IMG/VR virus record: IMGVR_UViG_3300030385_001835
Coordinates: 1 to 51,782 of that record
Strand: one strand, 5' to 3'
From: a virus
Length of the DNA stretch: 51,782 nt
This document shows positions 32,831 through 40,852 of this stretch, one piece after another; positions within the stretch are counted from its first letter, which is position 1; every line of letters starts with the position of its first letter. A program made the position numbers and the translations under genes. The notes beneath the pieces were generated by a model. That model saw only the letters and a program-made list of their open reading frames with translations. It was not told the origin of the DNA and searched no databases.

Positions 32831-34668
32831 TGTCAACTTGGGGTACAGGAGATACAAACGGAGTAAGAGTTAGTTATGATATTGACTTTGATGGTACTAC
32901 TAACAGGTTTAGAAGTGATGATATAATAGATATTTCCTCACTATCTAATGCTGGTGATACTGTCTCTAGTAGACGTAAGATAGCTGACTTAACCTTTAGT
33001 TTATATGATGGTGATGGTAGTATATGGGATAGCCTAGGTAATGGTACAAGCGCCTTTGGCAAGTCCGTTGCACTTAAGATTCATGTAGGTGGTACTTACA
33101 GTAAGATAGAGACTAATAATGGTACATCTTTTCAATTCATAGGCACTGAGGGCGCTGATACCTTTCAGGCTCATCAAGGTGAAGTTGTATTCGTATCTAA
33201 GAGTGACAAACTCATTACTTTACGTACTCAGAATAAACTTAACAAGATTAAGAAGCTACGTTGGCAAATGCCTGTTAGGATATACGGTGCAGCTCACTCT
33301 ATAGGTAGTATCTATGGGTCTTTTGGGTTCTATCAGGACTTTAGTAGTTTCACGGTAGAAGACCATTGGAATACTCGTATGCTTCCTTACAGTCTTTATA
33401 ACAAGTCTGAGGACAGTACAGAAGGTGAATTTTATGCTCACATGAGTACAGGGATTGTCACAGGCTTAAATAATGGTACAGGTATCTATGACACTTCTGG
33501 TACAGGTATACAGGACTTTAAACATAGTGATTTTGAGTGGCTAGACACTCCTTATCACATGCAAAACCCTGCTAAGTCATTCAAAGGGACTCTCTTTGGT
33601 ACTCTTATAGGCACAATCTCTGATGATGATAAAGCTAAAACTTATGGGTTTACAAACCTACAGGATGCTGATACTAAGAACACTGCGAATGACCCAGCTA
33701 CAGAAACAGGCACTTATCCTATTGGGAAAATTAGAGCTGGGTTTGGAGAAGCGTTTCCTACTGGAGATGGTAATAAGATAGCAGAATCCCAGTTAATCCA
33801 CATGGTAGGAGACCCTACAGCAGTTGTAAGACATTGCTTGTTTGGTAAGATGGTGTCAGACTTCTTAGATGAAGACACTGATATGGGTAATACCTTTGGA
33901 GTGAGTCAGAAAATTTCAGCCTTCCAAGTATATGACCAGATTATAGACCCTGAGACTACTGTAGACCAGCAAGTAACAGATGCCCTTGAGATGACTTCAT
34001 CCATATTCTTCGTTAACACTAGTAATGAGTTTGAAATGGCCGTATATGGTCCTATTGACTTTAGACAGACTATTGACATAATCGGCACTAATAAGGTTAT
34101 AAGCTCATCATACAATAATGATATTAACGACTTCTACAATAGGGTGTCTTTAAAGTATTCTTGGAACTTTGCAAACGGTAAGTTTGACAAAGAGAAGTTT
34201 GGTACTACGGATGGCTGGTCAGTGCTTAACGATAGAACCTTGGCTTTAGATTCTAAATGGGTAAGGAATGATAACCAGGCTGATGATTTTGTGACTAAAC
34301 TATTGAATAGACATAAGAACACTAGCCCTGAGATTAAACTAGCTTTATCCCTAGAAGAGTCAGGCAGAGAACTAGGCAGTTTGGTGTCCATAGAGGACCC
34401 TACGTCCTTCTCAGGCACAAAGATAGTACAGATCATAGAATACACAAAAGACTTCTCAGGGGGCCGTAAAGTGTCTCTAAGGTGTCTTGATGGTGAGTCT
34501 CTTCATAGGCAGAGAGGATATGCTAAATGGGAAGATGGATCAGACTTAGAAAGCTTGGTAACAGGCACATCAAACTCAGGATGGGGTAATGCTCTTTTGG
34601 GTAGCAGTAATGGAACAGTAAATAATATAGAAGAACCTTTATTTGGCACTCACTTTGTGTGGTGGTAG
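32830..34668 (+). CDS. Tail hub/tip-like protein
   Basis: A 612-residue protein following the distal-tail-like gene. Beta-rich N-terminal repeats (VSYDIDFDGTTNRFRSDDI, KIADLTFSLYDGDGSIWDS, GEVVFVSKSDKLITLRTQNK) are followed by a C-terminal part, ELGSLVSIEDPTSFSGTKIV then DFSGGRKVSLRCLDGES. The latter resembles the ring-forming beta domain of gp27/hub proteins. It probably forms the tail tip that connects fibres to the tube. The assignment is by order and fold impression. Confidence 0.55.
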   Translation: MSTWGTGDTNGVRVSYDIDFDGTTNRFRSDDIIDISSLSNAGDTVSSRRKIADLTFSLYDGDGSIWDSLGNGTSAFGKSVALKIHVGGTYSKIETNNGTSFQFIGTEGADTFQAHQGEVVFVSKSDKLITLRTQNKLNKIKKLRWQMPVRIYGAAHSIGSIYGSFGFYQDFSSFTVEDHWNTRMLPYSLYNKSEDSTEGEFYAHMSTGIVTGLNNGTGIYDTSGTGIQDFKHSDFEWLDTPYHMQNPAKSFKGTLFGTLIGTISDDDKAKTYGFTNLQDADTKNTANDPATETGTYPIGKIRAGFGEAFPTGDGNKIAESQLIHMVGDPTAVVRHCLFGKMVSDFLDEDTDMGNTFGVSQKISAFQVYDQIIDPETTVDQQVTDALEMTSSIFFVNTSNEFEMAVYGPIDFRQTIDIIGTNKVISSSYNNDINDFYNRVSLKYSWNFANGKFDKEKFGTTDGWSVLNDRTLALDSKWVRNDNQADDFVTKLLNRHKNTSPEIKLALSLEESGRELGSLVSIEDPTSFSGTKIVQIIEYTKDFSGGRKVSLRCLDGESLHRQRGYAKWEDGSDLESLVTGTSNSGWGNALLGSSNGTVNNIEEPLFGTHFVWW

Positions 34669-34677
34669 GAGTAAACA

Positions 34678-35166
34678 ATGGCAACAGATATAGATAACAC
34701 CGCAGCATTTAGCTTTAACAATATGAAACCTGCAGCAGATGAGGAAATAACAGCTTTATGGGGTAAGAATATTGCTGATAACACAGGGGCTTTGTACCAT
34801 GGAGGAAGGGAGGCTTTTAACGTTCAACTAGTATTTGGAAACTCTCCTAGTGCAGGCATGAATGGAACTACTCATTATAGAAAATACCCAGGAAACACAA
34901 CCCTACATGGAACTCTTCATTTAAGTAGTTATAAGCCTGCTGGAGTAGCAACAGGTACGGGAGGTATTTTAATTGATGGGACTGCTGTCATACAAACTGA
35001 TTTTGGTAACGGTAATTTTGACAACCAAAAAGTCTCTTTTACTCATGACGCTTCTAATTATACTGATTTTAGTGATTACGATGTTGCTTGGTTTATAACA
35101 CCTGATTTATCAGGTGAAACACAAGTCTTTACTTTGGGGTGCGCTGCTCACGGCACTCAGATTTAA
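34678..35166 (+). CDS. Tail tip-associated structural protein
   Basis: A 162-residue protein rich in Gly/Asn/Thr (GTTHYRKYPGNTTLHGTLHL, DGTAVIQTDFGNGNFDNQKV) with a beta-sandwich look. It is the last gene of the late operon before a strong terminator. It could be a tip or fibre-attachment protein; no family is recognised. Confidence 0.55.
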   Translation: MATDIDNTAAFSFNNMKPAADEEITALWGKNIADNTGALYHGGREAFNVQLVFGNSPSAGMNGTTHYRKYPGNTTLHGTLHLSSYKPAGVATGTGGILIDGTAVIQTDFGNGNFDNQKVSFTHDASNYTDFSDYDVAWFITPDLSGETQVFTLGCAAHGTQI

Positions 35167-35189
35167 CCTCAATCTTCTCAAACTAAATT

Positions 35190-35220
35190 GGACTCTTCTT
35201 CGGAAGGGTCTTTTTTTTGT
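35190..35220 (+). terminator. Terminator at end of structural operon
   Basis: An 8-bp stem GACTCTTC/GAAGGGTC around a TTCG tetraloop (35191-35210), followed by eight T and then a second T-rich run. Confidence 0.95.
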
Positions 35221-35237
35221 CTTTTTTTTTAAAGTAC

Positions 35238-35266
35238 TTGATTATAATATAATTCTATGCTATAGT
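35238..35266 (+). promoter_or_regulatory. Promoter of lipoprotein/GroES-like unit
   Basis: TTGATT (35238-35243), a 17-base spacer and TATAGT (35261-35266). It lies just after the structural terminator and 21 bases before the lipoprotein ATG. Confidence 0.75.
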
Positions 35267-35287
35267 ATATTTAACCAAGGAGATTAA

Positions 35288-35521
35288 ATGAAATACTTAA
35301 TACTAATTACACTAATTATAACAGCATGTAGTAACACTACGGAACCTACTGTATGCAATGAGTATGAGTCTGTTTACATAGTCACCACTAATGTAGATGG
35401 TGTTTTGGAGCATGAACCTTACTCTAACTCAGCAGAGTGCGTAAGAGCATCAGAATCATATAAGAACGAAGGCGTTAGTTCTTCGTGTCAAAGAATAGTA
35501 GACAACACAGGATGTAACTAA
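35288..35521 (+). CDS. Small lipoprotein
   Basis: A 77-residue protein with a short signal peptide (YLILITLIITAC) whose lipobox predicts acylation at C14. The mature part has four further cysteines (near residues 23, 50, 66 and 76) that could form disulphides in the periplasm. Phage lipoproteins of this size often block superinfection at the outer membrane or act as outer spanins; neither can be decided here. It has its own promoter and an AAGGAG site. Confidence 0.75.
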   Translation: MKYLILITLIITACSNTTEPTVCNEYESVYIVTTNVDGVLEHEPYSNSAECVRASESYKNEGVSSSCQRIVDNTGCN

Positions 35522-35539
35522 ACAACAAAGGAGTAAATA

Positions 35540-35860
35540 ATGGAAGTATTTGATGCAGCATTAATGGTAGAGGACGCAGCACCTAAAGTAGAGAAGTCAG
35601 GTATTGTGACTGCTTCAGGCGCAGAGTTCTCTAGTATTACAGAGGGTGATACAGTCATCACAGTAAGAGTAGTAGGAGTAGGTGAAGGGTACTATATCCC
35701 TGAGTCAGGTAAGTGGATGCCATTGCACCAGAAAGTAGGAGATGTAATAGCAGTGCACCCTACAGCAGTGTTTAAGGCGAGATACCAAGGTAGTGAGTTC
35801 TGGCGTATTAATGCTGCAGATGTACTGTTTAGAGTTAGCAAGGGAGTTGAACATGAGTAG
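35540..35860 (+). CDS. GroES-like co-chaperonin candidate
   Basis: A 106-residue protein. The order of motifs fits GroES: GDTVITVRVVGVGEG, a mobile-loop-like YYIPESGKWMPLH, VGDVIAVHPTAVFKARYQG, and RINAADVLFRV in place of the usual ending R-x-x-D-I-L. Phage co-chaperonins such as T4 gp31 and cyanophage GroES modify host GroEL for capsid folding. The similarity is moderate. It overlaps the next gene by 8 bases. Confidence 0.5.
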   Translation: MEVFDAALMVEDAAPKVEKSGIVTASGAEFSSITEGDTVITVRVVGVGEGYYIPESGKWMPLHQKVGDVIAVHPTAVFKARYQGSEFWRINAADVLFRVSKGVEHE

Positions 35861-36059
35861 ATTTAGAGCAAATGATGTGGTAGTTTGCCTTGAGCAAGGT
35901 AGTATTAAAGACACTAATTTACTATACGGTCAGATAGGTGTTGTAGAAGAGTCTTTGAAAGGCATAGTTAATGTAAAGTGTTCTGACAACATGTTCGATG
36001 ACTGGGTTATTGACACCTTGTTTGAAGAACATGAGATTGTTAAAATAGGTGTTCTATAA
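35853..36059 (+). CDS. Small beta-barrel-like protein, paralogue family member 3
   Basis: A 68-residue protein with RANDVVVCLEQ, GQIGVVEES and EIVKIGVL landmarks, matching the two minus-strand genes at 5894-6342. The start ATG 35853 sits inside the end of the GroES-like gene (ATGAGTAG) with a GGGAG site. The longer frame upstream overlaps that gene and is unlikely. The function is unknown. Members of the family occur in both an early and a middle operon on opposite strands. Confidence 0.6.
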   Translation: MSRFRANDVVVCLEQGSIKDTNLLYGQIGVVEESLKGIVNVKCSDNMFDDWVIDTLFEEHEIVKIGVL

Positions 36060-36988
36060 TGAAACTATCAGTATCATCTTATAACAAGTACTTATCATGC
36101 CCTAGGTTATACTGGCTAGAGAAGGTGGAGGGGTGGGTAGATACCACCGCAAAGCCTTGGTTAGCGTTTGGTAGTAACTTTGGTGAGATAATGTCCATAG
36201 CTGACTTACACGGTGTAGATGAAGCAGAGCGTAATATTGACGCTATGATAGAAGACCCGTTCAAAGCAGCAGAAGCTAATTATCTATTACGTAAGTGGGA
36301 ACTTAAGTATAAGTCCAGCCCAGAACCAGTCGCTACAATAGATGGTGTATCTGGTATAGAGTATGAGCTTGCACTTGACTTATCCCACCTGGTTAATGAC
36401 CGTTTTGAGTTGATATTCACAGGGTTCATTGATAAAGTGTTTGAGAAGGAAGGTGAAATACGTATTAATGAGCGTAAGACTACAGTGGACCCTATTAACC
36501 TTAAGTCAGCGTACTGGAATAGGCTCTTGTTTGACACTCAGATAGTAGCGTATTGTTGGGCATTAGGCTTGCAATTAGGTACTCCTGTGAGCAGAGTTAC
36601 GTATGAAGTCTTTAGGAAGCCTAATAAGGCCGTTGACGCTAAGTTATTCGCTCATGGTACAGATGCACTGGAATATAGAGAAAAGCTCTTAAACAGCCTC
36701 TCTGTGCCTGTGGCGAGGTCTGCTGAGATGGTTATGCGTAAACACGTATTCATCACTGAGGACTTGAAAGAGGACTTTCTCACTGAGTTTGTTAAGGTAG
36801 CTACTCAAATACATGAATCTAAGCTATTAGGCAAGGATATGGATAGACCAGAGATGGAGTGGTTAAGAAACAAGAATACCTGTGATATGTACAGAGGGTG
36901 TGTCTATAAGCCGTTCTGTGGTCGTCAGAGTCCTATTGAGCAGACTGATTATATCGTACAAGTAAAAAAGGAAGATACACATATTTAG
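36059..36988 (+). CDS. PD-(D/E)XK nuclease, Cas4/RecB-like with Fe-S cysteines
   Basis: A 309-residue nuclease. SVSSYNKYLSCPRLYWLEKV (residues 3-22) opens the domain with one cysteine. GFIDKVFEKEGEIRINERKT (about 121-140) holds the catalytic D and E-x-K, and LFDTQIVAYCWAL supplies the Q-x3-Y motif. The C-terminus CDMYRGCVYKPFC gives three more cysteines for a [4Fe-4S] cluster, as in Cas4/AddB nucleases. It probably works as a recombination exonuclease together with the Sak4-like ATPase and ssDNA-binding protein downstream. Confidence 0.85.
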   Translation: MKLSVSSYNKYLSCPRLYWLEKVEGWVDTTAKPWLAFGSNFGEIMSIADLHGVDEAERNIDAMIEDPFKAAEANYLLRKWELKYKSSPEPVATIDGVSGIEYELALDLSHLVNDRFELIFTGFIDKVFEKEGEIRINERKTTVDPINLKSAYWNRLLFDTQIVAYCWALGLQLGTPVSRVTYEVFRKPNKAVDAKLFAHGTDALEYREKLLNSLSVPVARSAEMVMRKHVFITEDLKEDFLTEFVKVATQIHESKLLGKDMDRPEMEWLRNKNTCDMYRGCVYKPFCGRQSPIEQTDYIVQVKKEDTHI

Positions 36989-36990
36989 TA

Positions 36991-37019
36991 TTGACTTTAG
37001 TGAAAAGTAGTGGTAATAT
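36991..37019 (+). promoter_or_regulatory. Promoter of replication/recombination unit
   Basis: TTGACT (36991-36996), a 17-base spacer and TAATAT (37014-37019), 26 bases before the ATG at 37045. It starts a long plus-strand unit ending at the terminator at 42791. Confidence 0.75.
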
Positions 37020-37044
37020 ATTAATATAACAACAAGGAGTAAAT

Positions 37045-37350
37045 ATGAAATACGGAGTACTAGTAAAGGATTTTAATGATAGCGTGGATATATGGGGGTT
37101 TAATTTTCCTTATGAAGGATTGAAAGCAGGACATTTGTTCGAATGGACAGGAAAAAACTCTATGCCAGATTATAGTGGTCTGTTTGTCAGTGAAGGGAAT
37201 TATATTCCTATGTCAATTGCTGCTGAAATATCAGAGTCAGAATACATCCGCTTAAAGGCACTACAAGAACCAGAGTACACTGAGCGTACTATGCAGCAGT
37301 TAGAGGACGAACTAGGATATAAGGTTAAAATCATCAAAGGAGAGGAATAA
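37045..37350 (+). CDS. Hypothetical protein, 101 aa
   Basis: A 101-residue protein that I do not recognise. The N-terminal half is strand-rich (YGVLVKDFNDSVDIWGFNFP) and the C-terminal half helical (SESEYIRLKALQEPEYTERT, MQQLEDELGYKVK). It is the first gene of the replication unit and overlaps the ATPase gene by one base, which suggests a linked but unknown role. Confidence 0.55.
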   Translation: MKYGVLVKDFNDSVDIWGFNFPYEGLKAGHLFEWTGKNSMPDYSGLFVSEGNYIPMSIAAEISESEYIRLKALQEPEYTERTMQQLEDELGYKVKIIKGEE

Positions 37351-38132
37351 TGATTAAAGTAAAGAAAGCAGAACCACGTAAACATAAGCGTGTAGTACTA
37401 GGAGGGGAGCCTGATATTGGGAAGTCCACTGCTGCAGCTAAATGGTGTGATAATGCACTATGGGTTGATCTTGATAAGAGAATCCCTGCTGAAGTAGTAG
37501 ATAACTGTAGTGTCCTAGAAGGCATTAGGGACTATAACTCACTTAAGATTGCACTTAAGAGTGTATTAGATGAACCTAAGCTAGAGTATAATGGGCTAGT
37601 GATTGATACTATGACTATTCTAGAGTCAATGGCTAAGGACTACTCTATCACCCAGGACTATAAAGGCGATGCTAACAACTATGCTGACTTTAGTAAAGGT
37701 GAGAAGACTAATCTACCTATCCATGTGAACAGTATTCTAAGTATCTTAGACCGTATTGGTGAGAAACATGGTATTGACGTTATTATCATCTGTCACTCCG
37801 AGATTAAGCCTGAGAAGAATCCTAATGGTGATAACTATGATAAAGTAGCACTAAGCCTTACTAAGACTATACGGTCCCGTGTAATGCAGTGGGCTGATTA
37901 TGTAGGGTTTGCATGGTTAGACGTTAATGTAGTAACAGAAGGTCTGTCTAAAGTAGCTAATAAAGGTACTCGCATGATTAGCTTCCGTAACAACCCTAAG
38001 TGGGATGCTAAGGGATCTGATATTGCACAAGTAGAGTTTGATATAGATGGTGAATGGATGTTAGGGTTAAAAGCTACACCCGTTGTAGAAGTAGCTAAGA
38101 AGAGTGGTTTAGTAACCAAGGAGCATAAGTAA
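37350..38132 (+). CDS. Sak4-like RecA-fold ATPase
   Basis: A 260-residue AAA/RecA-like NTPase. VVLGGEPDIGKSTAAAKW (about residues 13-30) is the Walker A motif, and YNGLVIDTMTILE (about 80-92) is Walker B. VIIICHSEIKPEKNPNGDNY is the sensor-like strand found in phage NTP-binding proteins of the Sak4 type. Such proteins promote single-strand annealing and recombination and are usually encoded next to an ssDNA-binding protein, as here. Confidence 0.82.
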   Translation: MIKVKKAEPRKHKRVVLGGEPDIGKSTAAAKWCDNALWVDLDKRIPAEVVDNCSVLEGIRDYNSLKIALKSVLDEPKLEYNGLVIDTMTILESMAKDYSITQDYKGDANNYADFSKGEKTNLPIHVNSILSILDRIGEKHGIDVIIICHSEIKPEKNPNGDNYDKVALSLTKTIRSRVMQWADYVGFAWLDVNVVTEGLSKVANKGTRMISFRNNPKWDAKGSDIAQVEFDIDGEWMLGLKATPVVEVAKKSGLVTKEHK

Positions 38133-38581
38133 TGAGTCAGTTGGCTGGAAAGTTTAAAGCAAAGGTTTTATATCCTGAACCTTCTAAATCAGGAGCACCT
38201 AGTCCCTATCTACAGGTACTATTCAAATTAACCCATCAACTCGTTGGTGAAGATTGGGAAGAAATCCCAGAAGAAAGTCAAGACCTAGCATCATACACTT
38301 ACTGGACTCGTAAAGAGAAAAGAGAAGGTGCCAAGATGTCAGCATTTGAAGTGAGCAAAGCAAGCTTCAAGAAGGCATGGGGATTCGATATGACGGATTG
38401 TGAGAGTATTGAGGATATGAGTGGTAAGCTTAAGGCTGTATCAGACCATATGATTCTAGTACTTGAAGAAGACGTAGATTCAAACTTCCATAAGATTAAG
38501 TGGATTAATAACCCTACATACTCAGGTGGCCCAGCAAAGAGTAAGAAGACTGGTCTAGCAGAGTTACAGGAGTTATTCTAA
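38132..38581 (+). CDS. Putative ssDNA-binding protein
   Basis: A 149-residue protein. The N-terminal half contains OB-like strands (GKFKAKVLYPEPSKSGAPSP, YLQVLFKLTHQL) and the C-terminus is a flexible Lys/Gly/Ser stretch ending in an acidic/hydrophobic ELQELF. That ending resembles the C-terminal tip of SSB proteins that contacts partners. Its place after the Sak4-like ATPase supports an SSB or annealing-accessory role. The family is not certain. Confidence 0.5.
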   Translation: MSQLAGKFKAKVLYPEPSKSGAPSPYLQVLFKLTHQLVGEDWEEIPEESQDLASYTYWTRKEKREGAKMSAFEVSKASFKKAWGFDMTDCESIEDMSGKLKAVSDHMILVLEEDVDSNFHKIKWINNPTYSGGPAKSKKTGLAELQELF

Positions 38582-38598
38582 ATTCTAGAATAGAGAAC

Positions 38599-38722
38599 GG
38601 GATGGATGACTCAGTAGGTAGAGAACTTTGGGCGAAGGTTAAAACAGCTCTAAAGTACACAGAGTGTTCACTTATAGTTTTAGACAAAGGCATGAGGGTT
38701 CGAGTCCCTCACCATCCCACCA
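38599..38722 (+). tRNA. tRNA-like element with enlarged anticodon arm
   Basis: The ends form a tRNA frame. Acceptor stem GGGATGG (38599-38605) pairs with CCATCCC (38712-38718), followed by discriminator A and an encoded CCA (38720-38722). The D arm is CTC-AGTAGGTA-GAG (38610-38623). The T arm is GAGGG-TTCGAGT-CCCTC (38694-38710). CTTTG (38626-38630) pairs with CAAAG (38685-38689) as the anticodon stem, but 54 bases lie between them instead of 7. The extra bases fold into TAAAAC/GTTTTA and CTCT/AGAG stems. The acceptor has an extra A-A opposition at the base. No trustworthy anticodon can be named. It sits between the SSB-like and primase-helicase genes. Confidence 0.5.
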
Positions 38723-38749
38723 CTTATCACACCCCACTAAAGGAACCAC

Positions 38750-40531
38750 ATGGAATTTTCAGAATACAAGTACGTAGGATACAAGAAGAAGCTTAACTCC
38801 ATACCTCTTATCTTAGAGGAGTCCACAATACCCCAGGACTATGATGGTGAACGATACAAGTCAGTATACAGGTTCAATGATGATATACTAGAGTATAAGT
38901 CTCTAGCAGGACTCAAGCAGGGTATTAAGTTCTATGCTGATTACTTAGTGCTAGATATAGATGATAAAGATTTACAAGGTGCTGTGACTTCCTTGGGGAA
39001 GGTGTTAGAGTACTTGGAGTTCAGAGAGGTGGGATATGAAGCATGGTTTAGTGGTTCCAAAGGCTTTCATATATTAATACCCACCTCTCAGTTCGGTTTC
39101 CAACCTACAGATGATGCAGATATACTTAAGCAAATGGCTAATGGTATAGCAGACAAGTGTAAGGTTAAGATTGACACTAGTATATACAACGTGTCACGTA
39201 TACTCCGTATAAAGGGTTCTAAGCATGGCAAGAGTGGATTATATAAGATACCACTAGAAGACCCTACCATTAGCTTAGAGGCTATGCAGGAGCTTGCTAA
39301 GGCGCCTATAGAAGACCCTTTCCCAGAACCAGATGATTACGTAATGAATGACACACTAAGTGCTGTGTATAGCCGTATCACTGATGCTACTAAGATTAAT
39401 CGCACTATACTCCCTACAGAGGACGTTAAGGGTAGTAGTATATTCACCTTCCCTAAAGAGGGTGGTAGGAATGATGCTTGCTATAAGACCTCTAGGAAGC
39501 TCGCTAGGAGGTCCATAGGAGAGACTGAAGCCCTTATGATTATGGAAGGGTGGAATAGACAACTAGAACAACCGTTGAACCAGACAGAGCTTAAAAAGGC
39601 TGTACTGAGTGCCTACACTAAGGGTATGAATGAGTTAGTGGATGAGAGTAATTATAAATCACAGTTCTTCAATGCTGAGAGGTCATTACGCAGTGTTAAG
39701 AAGGCTATTACTAATCTAAAGGACACTATAGTTAAGACAGGGTATAAGGAGATAGATGCGTACACTATGGGTTTTTGGAAACAGGATACTATATTCATCA
39801 TAGCTAGACCTGGTAACTTCAAGACTTGTATTGCTTCTAGCTTCTTACAGCGTATGGGTGAACAGTCTAATAAGAAAGTTATATACTTCTCTATGGAAAT
39901 GTCGCCTGATAGACTTAACATGAGACACATGCAAAATGCAGAGAGCCTTAACCAAGTGGAGTTAATAGAGCAAATAAAGAAAGGTTATGCCTTTGAGAAG
40001 TACAGAGAGAAGTTTAAAAACGTAGAGGTTATTGGTCTTAGCTCATTGAGCATAGATATGATAATTGGTCTAATTGATTGGTTCATTGAAGAAAAGGGGG
40101 AAATAGGTGCTATTGCTTTTGATTATCTTAGTTTGTTTAGGGGCTGTGCCAATAATACTGAGCGTACATCTCAAACTATCACGGAACTCAAAACTAGAGT
40201 TGCTAAAGCTGCGAATTGCCCTACAATCTGCCTTGTACAGGGTAGGCGTAAGTTTGAAGGTGACGGAGGCAATATTGAGATTTCTAGAGACGCTGGTAAG
40301 GATAGCTCGTCTATAGAAGACAGTGCTGACTTTATGCTAGGTTTTTGGAAGCATGAAGGCAAGCAGTATGGTAAGTTCCTTAAGAGTAGAACATTTAACA
40401 GTGAGAAGTTCGATGAGAACCCTTACTTTGAAGTAGATATAGACAAGCCTTATATGAGACTGAATGACTTCAAGTTTCTCAATAGGGATGAAGTACCTAA
40501 GTTTAAACAACCACAATACAATCAGGAGTAG
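38750..40531 (+). CDS. AEP-type primase fused to DnaB-like helicase
   Basis: A 593-residue replication protein. The N-terminal half shows archaeo-eukaryotic primase motifs: YLVLDIDDKD (about residues 64-73, the D-x-D metal site), FSGSKGFHILIP (about 100-111) and RILRIKGSKHGKSG (about 146-159). The C-terminal half is a DnaB/RecA-type helicase: IIARPGNFKTCIASSF (about 349-364) as a Walker A with Phe in the usual Gly position before Lys, KKVIYFSMEMSPDRLNMR as motif H1a, and GAIAFDYLSLF as Walker B. It would unwind and prime phage DNA at the fork. No phage DNA polymerase is seen, so the host polymerase is probably recruited. Confidence 0.82.
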   Translation: MEFSEYKYVGYKKKLNSIPLILEESTIPQDYDGERYKSVYRFNDDILEYKSLAGLKQGIKFYADYLVLDIDDKDLQGAVTSLGKVLEYLEFREVGYEAWFSGSKGFHILIPTSQFGFQPTDDADILKQMANGIADKCKVKIDTSIYNVSRILRIKGSKHGKSGLYKIPLEDPTISLEAMQELAKAPIEDPFPEPDDYVMNDTLSAVYSRITDATKINRTILPTEDVKGSSIFTFPKEGGRNDACYKTSRKLARRSIGETEALMIMEGWNRQLEQPLNQTELKKAVLSAYTKGMNELVDESNYKSQFFNAERSLRSVKKAITNLKDTIVKTGYKEIDAYTMGFWKQDTIFIIARPGNFKTCIASSFLQRMGEQSNKKVIYFSMEMSPDRLNMRHMQNAESLNQVELIEQIKKGYAFEKYREKFKNVEVIGLSSLSIDMIIGLIDWFIEEKGEIGAIAFDYLSLFRGCANNTERTSQTITELKTRVAKAANCPTICLVQGRRKFEGDGGNIEISRDAGKDSSSIEDSADFMLGFWKHEGKQYGKFLKSRTFNSEKFDENPYFEVDIDKPYMRLNDFKFLNRDEVPKFKQPQYNQE

Positions 40532-40535
40532 AATA

Positions 40536-40655
40536 ATGGAAGAAGCACCAGAAAAAGGAATGATAATTTACACCAGATGCGGTGAATGTGGCAACCGTGT
40601 AGACTACTGCCACTGTAATGATAACGACTTACTTGTAGAGGAGGAGCCTTGTTAG
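40536..40655 (+). CDS. Small zinc-ribbon peptide
   Basis: A 39-residue peptide with CGECGNRVDYCHC (two cysteine pairs) and an acidic tail. The ATG at 40536 follows AGGAGTAGA. The longer frame starting at 40464 lies inside the primase-helicase gene and is rejected. It may be a small regulator or protein-binding zinc ribbon; the function is unknown. Confidence 0.55.
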   Translation: MEEAPEKGMIIYTRCGECGNRVDYCHCNDNDLLVEEEPC

Positions 40656-40852
40656 AGATACCAGACTTAGATACACCAGAAGGAGTAACTAGCTTTATGA
40701 AGGCACTACTAGATGAGATGGAGATACTTATCGAAGTAGGTATGAAGTTACAACAAAAGCATACGGAGTTATTAGAGGTTCACACTTCACGTATGATAGA
40801 ACTTAATCACTTAAGAAACATAGTATGGGGAGAAGAGAATGAAGAGTATTAA
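40649..40852 (+). CDS. Small helical protein with TTG start
   Basis: A 67-residue helical protein (MKALLDEMEILIEVGMKLQQ) with a likely coiled coil. No ATG is available near the 5' end. The TTG at 40649 has GAGGAGGAG just upstream and overlaps the previous stop region by 7 bases. The function is unknown. Confidence 0.5.
   Translation: MLEIPDLDTPEGVTSFMKALLDEMEILIEVGMKLQQKHTELLEVHTSRMIELNHLRNIVWGEENEEY

Noticed and set aside
38631-38684. A confident call of an ochre-suppressor (UUA) tRNA
   Set aside because: The reading needs removal of a 47-nt insertion of unknown type, and normal stop codons including TAA are used throughout the window.
38689-38722. attP core at the tRNA-like 3' end
   Set aside because: It is possible, but it lies 6 kb from the integrase, and no host tRNA can be compared here, so it is not listed as a site.
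38602-38796. A 64-codon plus-strand frame across the tRNA-like element
   Set aside because: It lies over well-formed acceptor, D and T arms, has no ribosome binding site and overlaps the primase-helicase start.
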